From Vibrio natriegens NBRC 15636 = ATCC 14048 = DSM 759 (lineage in GTDB: Bacteria > Pseudomonadota > Gammaproteobacteria > Enterobacterales > Vibrionaceae): 64,000 nucleotides of DNA. The DNA is taken from the NCBI RefSeq assembly GCF_035621455.1, contig NZ_CP141823.1, forward strand, positions 930,001-994,000, read 5' to 3'. Each line of letters begins with the position of its first letter. The stretch's first letter is position 1. A program made the position numbers and the translations under genes. This document shows positions 17,872-27,065 of the stretch, piece by piece. The notes beneath the pieces were generated by a model. That model was not told the origin of the DNA and did no database searches. It saw nothing but the letters and a program-made list of their open reading frames with translations.

Positions 17872-19266
17872 ATGTATAAATATAAATTACCTGTCCTTGA
17901 GAAAATCGGTTTCGGAGCCGGTGACATGGCGGTCAACGTGGTGATTTCATCAATGATGTTAATCATTACCTTCTTCTATACGGATATTTTTGGTATTAAA
18001 CCCGAAGACTTAGCGATGCTATTTATCGTAGTTCGATTAATCGACGCAGTGACCGACCCGGTGATGGGTATGATTACTGATAAGTTTACCTCTCGTTGGG
18101 GACGCTACCGCCAGTATCTGCTCTTTCTAGCCATTCCTTTCGGAATCTCGGTTTACCTAGCTTTCAGCACGCCAGATGGCGATTACAACACCAAGCTAGT
18201 TTACGCTTACGCGACGTACATCTTTGTCACTGTCATGTTTACCGCGGTGACCATTCCGTACATTTCCCTCATCAGTGTGATGACCGATGACCCGAAAGAG
18301 CGATTGTCTGCGAACGGTTATCGCTTATTCTTCGCTAAAATCGCGGCGTTTCTGGTCACCATTATCGTACCGCAGCTATCAGCAGCTTGGGGTCAAGACA
18401 ACATTCAATTGGGTTACCAATACTCGATGGGGCTTATGGGACTGATGGGCACACTGCTGTTCTTGTTCTGTTTCGCGACCACCAAAGAACGTATTGAACA
18501 CGTGGTCGACAAAAAGTCATTTAAAGACCAAGTTAAGTTGTTGATGCAAAACGACCAATGGCTGGTGCTTTGCGCGGTATGTGTCACGGGCACTATCGGC
18601 TACGTGATTCGTGGTTCGGTTGCAGCGTATTACGCTAAGTACTACCTCGGTGGTGATGCAGGCACAATTTCAGCCTTCCTTGCAACGGGTGTCGGCGCGG
18701 CGATTCTGGCGATGGTGGCATCAACTTGGATTACTAAAAAGTACTGTAAAATTAAACTGTTCCGTTACAGCCAGGTCGCGGTACTGTTACTGAGCGCGAT
18801 GCTGTACGTTTTCGTTGGTCGTGATGACTTAGCACTGGCATTCGTGTTGTACTTCTTGGTTTCTTTCGTGGTGGATTTACACGCACCGGTGTTCTGGTCA
18901 GCCATTGCGGAAGCGGTCGACTACGGCGCTTACAAAACCGGTCAACGTGTGTCTGGCCTTGCGTTTGGCGGTATCTCATTTAGCCAAAAACTAGGTATGG
19001 GTATCGGCGGCGCAGTGGTTGGTTGGCTGCTGACATTCTTTAACTACGTACCAAATGAAGCGCAATCGGATTACGCACTGACTGGTATTGCACTGATGCT
19101 GACGGTGATCCCTGGTTTCTTCCACTTCTTAATGGGTTCGCTGATGTTCAAATACAAAGTGACCGATAAGTACTACCAGTCGATGACGGCAACGAACATC
19201 CTGGAAGAAGAGAAAAACCTAAGTGACGTTCAATCTTCAAAACCACAATCAAATTACGCAAATTAA
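17872..19266 (+). CDS. GPH-family sugar:cation symporter, probably for arabino-oligosaccharides
   Basis: A 464-residue major-facilitator-type protein of the glycoside-pentoside-hexuronide family. It has about 12 membrane helices and the family motif region RLIDAVTDPVMGMITDKF early, with the conserved WGRYRQYL loop. Its stop is 10 bases before the cytoplasmic GH43 arabinofuranosidase gene, so it likely imports short arabinan fragments (or arabinosides) hydrolysed inside. The ribosome site before ATG 17872 is poor. Confidence 0.85.
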   Translation: MYKYKLPVLEKIGFGAGDMAVNVVISSMMLIITFFYTDIFGIKPEDLAMLFIVVRLIDAVTDPVMGMITDKFTSRWGRYRQYLLFLAIPFGISVYLAFSTPDGDYNTKLVYAYATYIFVTVMFTAVTIPYISLISVMTDDPKERLSANGYRLFFAKIAAFLVTIIVPQLSAAWGQDNIQLGYQYSMGLMGLMGTLLFLFCFATTKERIEHVVDKKSFKDQVKLLMQNDQWLVLCAVCVTGTIGYVIRGSVAAYYAKYYLGGDAGTISAFLATGVGAAILAMVASTWITKKYCKIKLFRYSQVAVLLLSAMLYVFVGRDDLALAFVLYFLVSFVVDLHAPVFWSAIAEAVDYGAYKTGQRVSGLAFGGISFSQKLGMGIGGAVVGWLLTFFNYVPNEAQSDYALTGIALMLTVIPGFFHFLMGSLMFKYKVTDKYYQSMTATNILEEEKNLSDVQSSKPQSNYAN

Positions 19267-19276
19267 GGTAAGCAGT

Positions 19277-20215
19277 ATGACTGATTTCGTAAACCCTATT
19301 ATCGAGCAGCGTGCCGATCCGCACATCTACAAACACACGGATGGCTACTATTATTTCACCGCTTCGGTACCGGAATACGATCGCATTGAGATTCGTCGAG
19401 CAAAGACCATCGCGGAGCTCGACACGACCAGCGAACTGATCAACGCATGGTACAAGCCTGATACAGGCCCATACAGTGATTTAATCTGGGCGCCAGAGCT
19501 GCACTTTATCGATAACGCTTGGTATGTCTACTTTGCTGCCGCACCGTCTAGAGAAATCATCGATGGCTTGTTCCAGCACCGTATGTACGCGATATCGAAT
19601 TCGAACCCGAATCCGATCACACCGGAATGGACGTTCGAAGGGCAAATCGACACTGGTATGGATACCTTCTGCTTAGACGCGACCTCGTTCAGCCACAACG
19701 GCGTTAACTACTACGTGTGGGCGCAAAAGGACAACAACATCGGCGGTAACTCAAACTTGTACATTGCTGAGTTGGAAACGCCAACCAAGCTGCGTACCGC
19801 GCCACAGTGCCTGACAATTCCAGAGTTTGAGTGGGAGCAAATCGGCTTTTGGGTTAACGAAGGGCCATCGGTAATTCACCGCCATGGTAAATTCTGGATG
19901 ACTTACTCCGCCAGTGCGACCGACGAAAACTATTGCATGGGATTGCTCTATGCAGATGAAAATAGTGACCTGCTAGACCCGAAAAGCTGGGTGAAAGCCA
20001 AACAACCAGTGTTTAAAACCAACTGGGAGAAAAAGATTTACGGGCCAGGTCACAACAGCTTTACCGTTGATGAAGAAGGCCACGACCTATTGGTTTATCA
20101 TGCGCGTGATTACACCGAAATTGAAGGCGACCCACTTTGGGACCCTAACCGCCATACGCGTATCAAACGCCTCATTTGGAAAGATGGTTTCCCACTCTTC
20201 GGCGAAGCGATTTAA
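19277..20215 (+). CDS. GH43 exo-alpha-L-arabinofuranosidase, cytoplasmic
   Basis: A single-domain five-bladed propeller GH43 of 312 residues. The three acidic catalytic positions can be placed: D14 (RADPH), D134 (CLDATSF) and E195 (VNEGPSV), with WAPELHF at 71-77. The pattern resembles exo-1,5-arabinofuranosidases of GH43 subfamily 26 type. There is no signal peptide, so it acts on imported oligosaccharides. The ATG at 19277 follows AAGGTAAGCAGT. The released L-arabinose would feed AraBDA. Subfamily and linkage preference are inferred. Confidence 0.8.
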   Translation: MTDFVNPIIEQRADPHIYKHTDGYYYFTASVPEYDRIEIRRAKTIAELDTTSELINAWYKPDTGPYSDLIWAPELHFIDNAWYVYFAAAPSREIIDGLFQHRMYAISNSNPNPITPEWTFEGQIDTGMDTFCLDATSFSHNGVNYYVWAQKDNNIGGNSNLYIAELETPTKLRTAPQCLTIPEFEWEQIGFWVNEGPSVIHRHGKFWMTYSASATDENYCMGLLYADENSDLLDPKSWVKAKQPVFKTNWEKKIYGPGHNSFTVDEEGHDLLVYHARDYTEIEGDPLWDPNRHTRIKRLIWKDGFPLFGEAI

Positions 20216-20226
20216 TCCTGTTATAT

Positions 20227-20258
20227 CAGTACCTGCGATTTGCAGGTACTGTGTTTTT
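20227..20258 (+). terminator. Hairpin terminator between the GH43 and epimerase genes
   Basis: A perfect 10-bp stem (20227-20236 and 20242-20251), 5-base loop, then TGTTTTT. It may be partial, since the next gene starts only 14 bases later with its own AAGGAG site. Confidence 0.7.
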
Positions 20259-20271
20259 GAAAGGAGCCTCT

Positions 20272-21351
20272 ATGCCCAACAGCATTATCCCACCCGACTC
20301 GATCAAGGCTGCGATTGAGCACGATCTTTTCACCGATGGTAAGCCTGCGACGGTTCATATATTACGTAATCATCACGGCATGACAGCCACCTTTATGGAC
20401 ATTGGTGCCACATGGCTAAGTTGTCAGCTTCCGACTTCCTCTGGGCCAAGAGAAGTTCTGCTCGGCATGACCTCGCTGCACGATTATCAGTCTCATTCTG
20501 CTTTTTTAGGTGCGACCATTGGCCGGTTCGCCAACCGCATTGCTAAGGGGCAGTTCAACTTAAACGGACAAACCTATTCCATTACTCGCAACAATAATGG
20601 CAATAGCCTACATGGCGGTATTGAAGGTTTTGATAAACGCCGCTGGCTAGTGAAAGATAAAAGCGATTCACACATTACTTACTGTTTGATGTCTCCCGAT
20701 GGTGACCAAGGCTTCCCGGGGAACCTTACTGCTGAAGTGGCTTATACGCTGACGGAAAACAATCAGCTATGCATCGAATACTCGGCGATTTGTGACCAAG
20801 ACTGTCCAATAAACCTGACCAACCACGCCTACTTTAATTTAGACGGCGCGGAATCTGGCAAAACCATTCTTGATCATGATCTGCAACTACTGGCGAACGA
20901 GTATCTACCTACAGATGACCAGCTCATCCCGACTGGTGAGCTGAAAGCAGTACAAGGGAGCAGTTTTGACTTTGGTAGCTCTCAGGTAATCAGAGCGCGC
21001 TTGTTAGAGGATGAAGACCAGAAGCTAGCCAAAGGCTATGACCACGCTTTTACCTTACCCGAAGAGTTAACGGATGGCGTTAGCACTATCGCTCGCCTGA
21101 CTAGCTCAGACAAGCTGGTGGAGATGTCAGTGTTTACCGATAAACCTGCGATTCAGTTTTACAGCGGTAACTTCTTGGCAGGTACGCCTTCTCGCAATGG
21201 TGAGTATCGCGATTATCAAGGCCTGGCGCTTGAGACCCAATTCTTACCGGATTGCCCAAACCATCCAGAATGGCCAGAGGCGAACAAACGCTTTATTACT
21301 CAAAAGTCGTTCTATCAGCATCAAACCAGTTACCAGTTCAACTTTCAATAA
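20272..21351 (+). CDS. Aldose 1-epimerase (GalM family)
   Basis: A mutarotase of 359 residues. GRFANRIAKGQF, NGNSLHGGIEGFD and the catalytic-His segment NLTNHAYFNLDG are visible, with the catalytic Glu region LALETQFLPDCPNHPEWP near the C-terminus. ATG at 20272 has AAGGAG upstream; a longer reading from 20176 is not supported. In this context it probably interconverts anomers of L-arabinose released by GH43. Assigning galactose as the natural substrate is not warranted from context alone. Confidence 0.85.
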   Translation: MPNSIIPPDSIKAAIEHDLFTDGKPATVHILRNHHGMTATFMDIGATWLSCQLPTSSGPREVLLGMTSLHDYQSHSAFLGATIGRFANRIAKGQFNLNGQTYSITRNNNGNSLHGGIEGFDKRRWLVKDKSDSHITYCLMSPDGDQGFPGNLTAEVAYTLTENNQLCIEYSAICDQDCPINLTNHAYFNLDGAESGKTILDHDLQLLANEYLPTDDQLIPTGELKAVQGSSFDFGSSQVIRARLLEDEDQKLAKGYDHAFTLPEELTDGVSTIARLTSSDKLVEMSVFTDKPAIQFYSGNFLAGTPSRNGEYRDYQGLALETQFLPDCPNHPEWPEANKRFITQKSFYQHQTSYQFNFQ

Positions 21352-21362
21352 TCATAAATAAT

Positions 21363-21387
21363 TCGGGCAGGAGAGATTCCTGCCCGA
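21363..21387. terminator. Hairpin between convergent epimerase and araC genes
   Basis: A perfect 10-bp stem (21363-21372 and 21378-21387) with a 5-base loop between the two stop codons. The flanking T-run is weak on both strands. Confidence 0.6.
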
Positions 21388-21414
21388 CATGTATACTCAG
21401 CGTCTTAAGGTTAC

Positions 21415-22251
21415 TTACATCACTTTCTCACGATAGAGTTTCGGGCTTAGCCCGGCTTTGTTCTTAAACACGCGCGAAAAATAGAGTGGGTCCGAATAGC
21501 CAATCAAGCGAGAAATTTGGTTGATGGAATAGTTCGATGTCACCAGTAACTGTTTCGCTCGGCTAATTCGTTGGTCATCACGCCACTGGATGATAGTCAT
21601 CCCAACTTCGTCGCGGAATAAATGCCCCAATCTGGAGGGCGACAAACACACAAGATCGGCTAATTTTTCGTTGCTGAAATCTTCATTGAGGTGTTTGGCC
21701 ATGTAATTCAACACGTTGGTGATTCTTGGATCAACGAGTTTCTTGATCAGGTTCGGCTGGTTCATTTTACAGCGTATCAATAGCTGCTCTAGCAAATTGA
21801 GCGTCAACTCATCGCTGTAGGGCTCGTCCTTCTTACTCAGGTCTTCAATCTGCTTAAACAGCTGCTCGAGCTTTTCCTTAGCGTCAATGTGCACACCTTT
21901 AGTGATAAACACACCGTTGATGCAGCTTTCCCACTTGAGACGGTTTATCCAGTAGGCGCGAGGGCGAAAATAGATCCAGCGATGATGCCAGTCTTCTGCC
22001 TCTTCTGAGCGGTGGTAGTAGTGCGGTACACCCGTTGGAAAGAGTAGTAAATCGCCTTCATTAACCGTAAAGGATTCGTCACCGTGAAATACGGTGCCCT
22101 GACCTTTTACCGTCAAATTGATGATAAAGCCCTTCATCCCATGAGGACGGTCAATAACAAAGTCTAGATCGTTGCCTTTTGAGATTGGCGTTAAACCCGC
22201 AACTAAATGAGCATTGAAGTCATATCCAGGTTTCAAGGGATCGTTTTGCAT
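21415..22251 (-). CDS. araC: Arabinose operon regulator AraC
   Basis: This 278-residue protein aligns throughout with E. coli AraC. It has an arabinose-binding cupin N-terminal domain (DPLKPGYDFNAHLVAGLTPI, RPHGMKGFIINLT) and a C-terminal double helix-turn-helix (CLSPSRLGHLFR and IGYSDPLYFSRVF). ATG at 22251 gives the usual start. Unlike in E. coli it is not divergent from araBAD but lies downstream of araA with its own leader. Near-consensus AraC sites upstream of araB and araF are the expected targets. Confidence 0.96.
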   Translation of the reverse strand: MQNDPLKPGYDFNAHLVAGLTPISKGNDLDFVIDRPHGMKGFIINLTVKGQGTVFHGDESFTVNEGDLLLFPTGVPHYYHRSEEAEDWHHRWIYFRPRAYWINRLKWESCINGVFITKGVHIDAKEKLEQLFKQIEDLSKKDEPYSDELTLNLLEQLLIRCKMNQPNLIKKLVDPRITNVLNYMAKHLNEDFSNEKLADLVCLSPSRLGHLFRDEVGMTIIQWRDDQRISRAKQLLVTSNYSINQISRLIGYSDPLYFSRVFKNKAGLSPKLYREKVM

Positions 22252-22687
22252 TCTATTTTCCGTATAACAGCATTAAAACTTGCCGCAAAATCGCGCGGCA
22301 AAAAAGTAAACCAGAGTGGGAGGCGTTGTTTAAGTCGTTGTTTTAACGCTTCACCATAATTATCGGTTGCAGCCATTATGTTGTTGCGATGGCAGGCACC
22401 CAGTTCGCATATCACATCGCTACGCCACAACCTGTCATGCTAAGCATGGATTTATCAGTATAGTTGTCACAGACCGCACTGCTATCCTTGTTCGTTTGGC
22501 ATACGCATAACCCACAAATTCTACTCGATTACTTTGCGCAGTAAAAAAATAGGTAACGAAAACGAGAGGTAGGGAATTGTTCAAGCTAATAGGGAGGGTG
22601 GCATGATGTGCGGGAAGTTGGAAGTTCAAAATATAGCGAAACACCTACTCGACTGACCCCCTCAGCCGAATAGGTGCATGCGTGTTT
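22252..22687. other. araC-araA intergenic region (436 bp)
   Basis: No convincing gene was seen; two short reading frames here lack ribosome sites and family resemblance. The region holds a hairpin in the araC leader (arms 22280-22286 and 22295-22301, read on minus and followed by GTTTTAA) and the hairpin after araA at 22642-22676. The araC promoter must lie between them, but no clear -35/-10 pair or AraC half-site was identified. Confidence 0.5.
22642..22676 (-). terminator. Terminator-like hairpin after araBDA
   Basis: A 15-bp stem read on the minus strand with two G-U pairs and a 5-base loop. It lies 12 bases beyond the araA stop and is followed by TTTCGC. The wobble pairs form only in the minus-strand RNA, which supports that orientation. 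Confidence 0.65.
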
Positions 22688-24190
22688 TTAGATACCGCTG
22701 CTAAAACGGTAGAACAGACTGTTGTGTTTCAGCTCTGTTTTGAAGTCACGGATGGTGGTGTTCTTGTCAATCACAACCAGCTCGATACCAGCAAACTCAG
22801 CGAAGTCTTCTAGCATATCTAAAGTGACGTTTTGCGTGTATACGCTGTGGTGCGCGCCACCCGCATGAATCCATGAAGCCGCAGATACTTCCAGGTTAGG
22901 CTGAGGTTCCCAAAGCGCGTGTGCCACTGGCAAGTTCGGTAGATCTGATGGTGGTGTTACGGTATCAATTTCATTCACCAACAAGCGGAAGCGGTTACCC
23001 AAATCAATCAGGGTTGCCACTAATGCAGGGCCAGATTTCGCGCTGAAGATCGCACGTGCGACATCGTCAGTTTTACCGATAGTATGGCGATGAATCTCAA
23101 TTGATGGCTTGTCAGCGGCGATAGTCGGGCACACTTCCAACATGTGAGCGCCTAGTACCTGTCCTTCACCTGTTAGGTTGTAGGTGTAGTCTTCCATGAA
23201 CGACGTGCCGCCAGGTAGACCTTGACCCATGGTTTTGATGATGCGTGTCAGCGCGGCCGTTTTCCAGTCGCCTTCGCCGCCGTAACCATAGCCTTTTTCC
23301 ATTAGGCGCTGTGTTGCCAAACCAGGTAGGTTAGTCAAACCAGTCAGGTTTTCAAACGTGTTCACAAACGCCATACAGCCGCGCTCTTGCAGGAAGGTTT
23401 CCATGCCTAGTTCAAGGCGAGCTTCATTCTTAAGAATTTCCAACTGTTCTGGCGTTTCAAAAATTTCCGGAGCGATTCGGTACGTTGAGCGGTACTCTTC
23501 CAGCAGGGCATTGATTGCGCTGTCTTCGACTTTGTTCACGACTTCAGTCAGTTCACCCAAACCGTAGGCGTGTACTTCAAAGCCAAATTCGATTTGTGCG
23601 CTAACCTTGTTACCTTCAGTTACCGCTACCTGGCGCATGTTATCGCCAAAACGAGCGACACGCAGAGTGTGGCTCTCGTGCCAACCAATTGCCGCGCGAC
23701 ACCAGTGGTCGAGCTGCTTACGTACAGAAGGCTTCTGCCAGTGACCAACGATAACGCGGCGGTCCAAGCCAAGACGCGTACCAATGAAGCCAAATTCGCG
23801 GTCACCGTGCGCACTTTGGTTCAGGTTCATGTAGTTCATGTCGATGCTTTCCCAAGGCAGCGCTTCGCTGAACTGGGTGTGGAGATGAACAAACGGTTTA
23901 TTCAGTTGCTTAAGACCTGAAATCCACATTTTTGCTGGGGAGAAAGTGTGCATCCATAGCACTACACCCAGACAGTTTTCATCGTTGTTTGCTTGCTGGC
24001 ATACGTTGAGAATTTCTTCTGGCGACTTCACTGTTTCTTTACATACAACAGGCACGCACACATCGTCGCTCTGGTTGAAACCAGCCACGATCTCTTCGCT
24101 GTTCTTTGCCACTTGCTCCAATACTTTAGGACCGTATAGGTGCTGTGAACCGGTGATAAACCATACAGATTTGTTTGTTAAATCTTTCAT
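22688..24190 (-). CDS. araA: L-arabinose isomerase AraA
   Basis: A full-length enzyme of 500 residues converting L-arabinose to L-ribulose. It has the WFITGSQHLYG start, the NLTGLTNLPGLATQRLMEKGYGYGGEGDWKTAAL active-site stretch and the C-terminal HAGGAHHSVY. ATG at 24190 was taken rather than 24217 because the family starts at MKDLTNK and AGAGGC precedes it. It is the last gene of araBDA; the order B-D-A differs from the E. coli B-A-D. Confidence 0.97.
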   Translation of the reverse strand: MKDLTNKSVWFITGSQHLYGPKVLEQVAKNSEEIVAGFNQSDDVCVPVVCKETVKSPEEILNVCQQANNDENCLGVVLWMHTFSPAKMWISGLKQLNKPFVHLHTQFSEALPWESIDMNYMNLNQSAHGDREFGFIGTRLGLDRRVIVGHWQKPSVRKQLDHWCRAAIGWHESHTLRVARFGDNMRQVAVTEGNKVSAQIEFGFEVHAYGLGELTEVVNKVEDSAINALLEEYRSTYRIAPEIFETPEQLEILKNEARLELGMETFLQERGCMAFVNTFENLTGLTNLPGLATQRLMEKGYGYGGEGDWKTAALTRIIKTMGQGLPGGTSFMEDYTYNLTGEGQVLGAHMLEVCPTIAADKPSIEIHRHTIGKTDDVARAIFSAKSGPALVATLIDLGNRFRLLVNEIDTVTPPSDLPNLPVAHALWEPQPNLEVSAASWIHAGGAHHSVYTQNVTLDMLEDFAEFAGIELVVIDKNTTIRDFKTELKHNSLFYRFSSGI

Positions 24191-24253
24191 AAGTGCCTCT
24201 GTTATTCTGTGTCGCATTGGTCGCCTCGCTACTTGCCAGGTGACAATTGTTAG

Positions 24254-24988
24254 TTATTTTTGTCCGTAGTACGCGTCTTTACCGTGCTTGCGTAAGTAGT
24301 GCTTATCCAGCAAGGTCTGTGGAATCGGTAACGTACTCGGGTTGATAGAGAGTGTGCGGAACGCCATTTTTGCCACTTCTTCCACCACCACGGCGTTATG
24401 TACGGCGTTATGTGGGTCGGTTCCCCAGGTAAATGGCGCGTGCTCGCGAACCAAAATTCCGGGAATCGCCATTGGATCAGTTGCGCCAATCGTTTCAACG
24501 ATGACTTTGCCGGTATTCAACTCGTAGTCGCTTTCAATCTCTTGTTGAGTCAAAGCGCGGGCACAAGGAATATGACCGTAGAAGTAGTCCGCGTGCGTGG
24601 TGCCAAAGGCTGGAATCGCTGCGCCCGCTTGCGCCCATGACGTCGCATAAGACGAGTGGGTATGCACGATGCCGCCGATTGACGGGAACTGGCGGTATAG
24701 CTCTAGGTGCGTCGCGGTATCAGAAGAAGGTTTAAGATTGCCTTCAATGATTTCGCCTTGCAGATCCACAACCACCATGTTTTCCGCACTGAGTTCGCTG
24801 TATTCGACGCCACTTGGCTTAATCACCACTAAACCGGATTCGCGATCGATGCCTGAAACATTGCCCCAGGTGAAGGTCACGAGGTTATGTCGCTGAAGAT
24901 CCATGTTCGCCTGCCACACCTGATGGCGAAGTGTTTTCATGCGTTCAGCGAATGAGTCGACGTCATTCCATGTTGTTTGTTCAGACAT
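24254..24988 (-). CDS. araD: L-ribulose-5-phosphate 4-epimerase AraD
   Basis: A class II aldolase-fold epimerase of about 244 residues that produces D-xylulose 5-phosphate. Recognisable stretches are FTWGNVSGIDRE, IKPSGVEYSEL, SDTATHLELYRQFP, the metal-binding VHTHSSYATSWAQAG and the FYGHIPCARAL segment. ATG at 24988 lies inside the end of araB (8-bp overlap), with a GGAGCG-type site in the araB 3' end. A long upstream extension of the frame overlaps araB and is not real. Confidence 0.96.
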   Translation of the reverse strand: MSEQTTWNDVDSFAERMKTLRHQVWQANMDLQRHNLVTFTWGNVSGIDRESGLVVIKPSGVEYSELSAENMVVVDLQGEIIEGNLKPSSDTATHLELYRQFPSIGGIVHTHSSYATSWAQAGAAIPAFGTTHADYFYGHIPCARALTQQEIESDYELNTGKVIVETIGATDPMAIPGILVREHAPFTWGTDPHNAVHNAVVVEEVAKMAFRTLSINPSTLPIPQTLLDKHYLRKHGKDAYYGQK

Positions 24989-26684
24989 CTTCACGCTCCT
25001 GAGATTGATGGAACTCTGCCATTTGTTCCATGTGTTGACCGAGTTGACGGTAAGTTGCGTAGCGCTCTGCTCGCAGTGCTTGCACTTGCGGGTTTGGTGA
25101 GTATGTTTGACGAACAGGGCTTGCCATGACGTCTTGCGCTGCTTTGGTGTCTGGGTAAACGCCAGCCGCGACTGCCGCAAATATCGCTGCCCCTAAAGCA
25201 CAGCATTGATCCGACTCAACCACGATGATTTCTCGACCAATCACATCCGCACACATCTGCATCACGAACGGGGATTTCTGCGCAATACCACCGATGGCAA
25301 TCACGCGTTCAACCTTGACGTCTTGCTCGATGAAGCAATCCACAATCGCTTTGGCACCGTGAGCCGTTGATTCAACCAATGCAGAGAAGATGGCTGGTGA
25401 AGCACTGCCAAGGTTCAAATCACTGATAGCACCTTTTAGTCGTTGGTTGGCGTATGGTGTGCGTCGGCCATTGAGCCAGTCCATCGCGACAGGAGTGTAT
25501 TTGTCGATACCCTGCTGCTCGGCGGCTTGCGAAAGCATTGGCAATAAATCAGACGCAATTTCGTCAGCGGTTTTTGCAAAGTCTGGATTGCGCTCAGCGT
25601 AAGCCTGCAATGGCCACATCAGAACGTTCTTAAACCAAGCGTACATATCACCAAATGCAGATTGTCCTGCTTCTAGCGCCAGTAACTCTGGCATCGCACT
25701 GCCTTCAACCTGGCCACAAATGCCGTGAATGGTGCGATCGCCAACCTGATCGGCTTCAACCATCAAAATGTCACAGGTTGAAGTACCAATCACTTTAACT
25801 AAATCATTGGCACCGGCACCGGCACCCACCGCGCCCATGTGACAGTCAAATTCGCCAATTGCAATCGCAATGCCTTCTCGCAAGCCCAGTTTTTCTGCCC
25901 ATGCTTTTGACAAGTAACCAGCGGCTTGGTCCGAAGTGAATACTTCTGTGAACATACGATCGCGTATGCCATCCAGTGTTGGAGAAATCGCGCTCAAAAA
26001 CGCTTGGTCAGGCAGGCCGCCCCAGCTGTCGTGCCACATGGCTTTATGTCCGGCAGCACAGATACCGCGACGCAGTTTTTGCGGATGTTGAGTGTCGGCG
26101 AGAATCGCTGGAATCCAGTCACAAAGTTCTACCCAGCTGTAGGCGCTTTTAGCAACTTGTTCGTCTTGTTCGCTGACCCAAGCGGCTTTAGCCCAGAACC
26201 ATTCCGATGAATAAATACCACCGATGTAACGGGTGTAATCGGTGAAATCACCTGAGTGGGCAAGCTCGTTGATCAGATCCGCCTTGGTTACCGACGTGTG
26301 ATCTTTCCAAAGGACAAACATTGCATTTGGGTTGTTCTCGAACTCTGGTAGCAATGCCAGGATGTTGCCGTTTTCATCAATTGGGGCTGGTGTTGATCCT
26401 GTGGTATCGACACCGATACCAACGATGGAAGAGGCGAGTTCAGGTGAAACCGTGGTCAATACTTCTTGGATCGCACTGGTCATTGCATCCAGATAGTCTT
26501 GAGGGTGATGTCTGAATTGAGATTGAGCAGGCTGACAATATAGCCCTTTCATCCATCGCGGGTAATAGACGACAGACGAAGATACTTCACTGCCAGTTTG
26601 TGCATTTACGATAAGGGCACGTACGGAGTCTGAACCGAAGTCCAAACCAATGACATGCTGTTGTTGTGTGTTTAATGTGTCCAT
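24981..26684 (-). CDS. araB: L-ribulokinase AraB
   Basis: A 567-residue FGGY-family kinase that phosphorylates L-ribulose. The N-terminal phosphate-binding GLDFGSDSVRAL, the GVDTTGSTPAP motif and the C-terminal VERVIAIGGIAQKSPF region are present. It is the first gene of araBDA. The ATG at 26684 is preceded by a leader of about 40 bases from a TATAAC -10 box and an AraC I1-I2-type operator. Confidence 0.96.
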   Translation of the reverse strand: MDTLNTQQQHVIGLDFGSDSVRALIVNAQTGSEVSSSVVYYPRWMKGLYCQPAQSQFRHHPQDYLDAMTSAIQEVLTTVSPELASSIVGIGVDTTGSTPAPIDENGNILALLPEFENNPNAMFVLWKDHTSVTKADLINELAHSGDFTDYTRYIGGIYSSEWFWAKAAWVSEQDEQVAKSAYSWVELCDWIPAILADTQHPQKLRRGICAAGHKAMWHDSWGGLPDQAFLSAISPTLDGIRDRMFTEVFTSDQAAGYLSKAWAEKLGLREGIAIAIGEFDCHMGAVGAGAGANDLVKVIGTSTCDILMVEADQVGDRTIHGICGQVEGSAMPELLALEAGQSAFGDMYAWFKNVLMWPLQAYAERNPDFAKTADEIASDLLPMLSQAAEQQGIDKYTPVAMDWLNGRRTPYANQRLKGAISDLNLGSASPAIFSALVESTAHGAKAIVDCFIEQDVKVERVIAIGGIAQKSPFVMQMCADVIGREIIVVESDQCCALGAAIFAAVAAGVYPDTKAAQDVMASPVRQTYSPNPQVQALRAERYATYRQLGQHMEQMAEFHQSQEREDV

Positions 26685-26725
26685 GACTGCTCCAGCTTTT
26701 GGTCAGCAAACTAAATCTACTTGTT

Positions 26726-26731
26726 GTTATA
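26726..26731 (-). promoter_or_regulatory. Putative -10 of the araBDA promoter
   Basis: TATAAC on the minus strand, about 22 bases downstream of the proximal AraC half-site. This spacing fits an AraC-activated promoter whose -35 is covered by the activator. Confidence 0.5.
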
Positions 26732-26752
26732 GCTAGAGGAGGGATGTTATCC

Positions 26753-26790
26753 CATAAAGAGGTCTGCTAACTTTATGGACAAAAACGTCA
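26753..26790 (-). promoter_or_regulatory. AraC I1-I2-type operator of araBDA
   Basis: Two 17-bp direct half-sites separated by 4 bases (21-bp period) read on the minus strand. The upstream half at 26774-26790 ends in GTTTTTGTCCATA; the downstream half at 26753-26769 starts TAGCAGACC. E. coli araI1-I2 has the same geometry and shares the TTTTT-N-TCCATA and TAGC-N-GA cores. AraC with arabinose should occupy both and activate araBDA. Confidence 0.8.
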
Positions 26791-26934
26791 TGGACGATTT
26801 TTTGTGTTCTTTTTAACACCTTCTTCTGTCAGGTCGGAAAAGCAAGAAACCAGCGAATTCAACGTTTGCATTAGGCTGGTATTGGGTTGCTTACTGAGAA
26901 TTTGGATCATTGGTCGCATAATTGAGATCTGTGT

Positions 26935-26972
26935 CATAGCCACACTGGCTAAATGAATGGACAAATTCGCTA
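26935..26972 (-). promoter_or_regulatory. Second AraC site between araB and araF
   Basis: TAGC-N7-TCCATT at 26956-26972 followed, 21 bases on, by a weaker TAGC-N7-GCTATG at 26935-26951, both on the minus strand. It lies just upstream of a CRP site and about 95-130 bases from the araF ATG. It may activate araFGH in reverse orientation or form a repression loop with 26753-26790. Confidence 0.7.
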
Positions 26973-26983
26973 CATTTTTCCGC

Positions 26984-26999
26984 TGTGATTTTTGTCACT
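26984..26999 (+). promoter_or_regulatory. CRP site of the araFGH promoter
   Basis: TGTGA-TTTTTG-TCACT is a 9/10 match to the TGTGA-N6-TCACA consensus. A possible -10, TATGTA, at 27024-27029 places the site near -41 to -45, so a class II arrangement is likely. Confidence 0.75.
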
Positions 27000-27065
27000 A
27001 ACAAATGTCCCTAAATCCACAAATATGTATAGCGAACACTCACCTCTACCAGTGGATGGATAACA

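Noticed and set aside
22233..22644. Two short minus-strand reading frames (65 and 69 codons) between araC and araA
   Set aside because: They have no credible ribosome site, no recognisable family, and overlap the araC start and the araA terminator hairpin. They are treated as chance frames.
26774..26795. TCCATG and TCCATA read on the minus strand, 15 bases apart, as an AraC tandem
   Set aside because: AraC half-sites are spaced 21 bases, not 15. The correct pairing is between TCCATA and the TAGC 4 bases beyond it.
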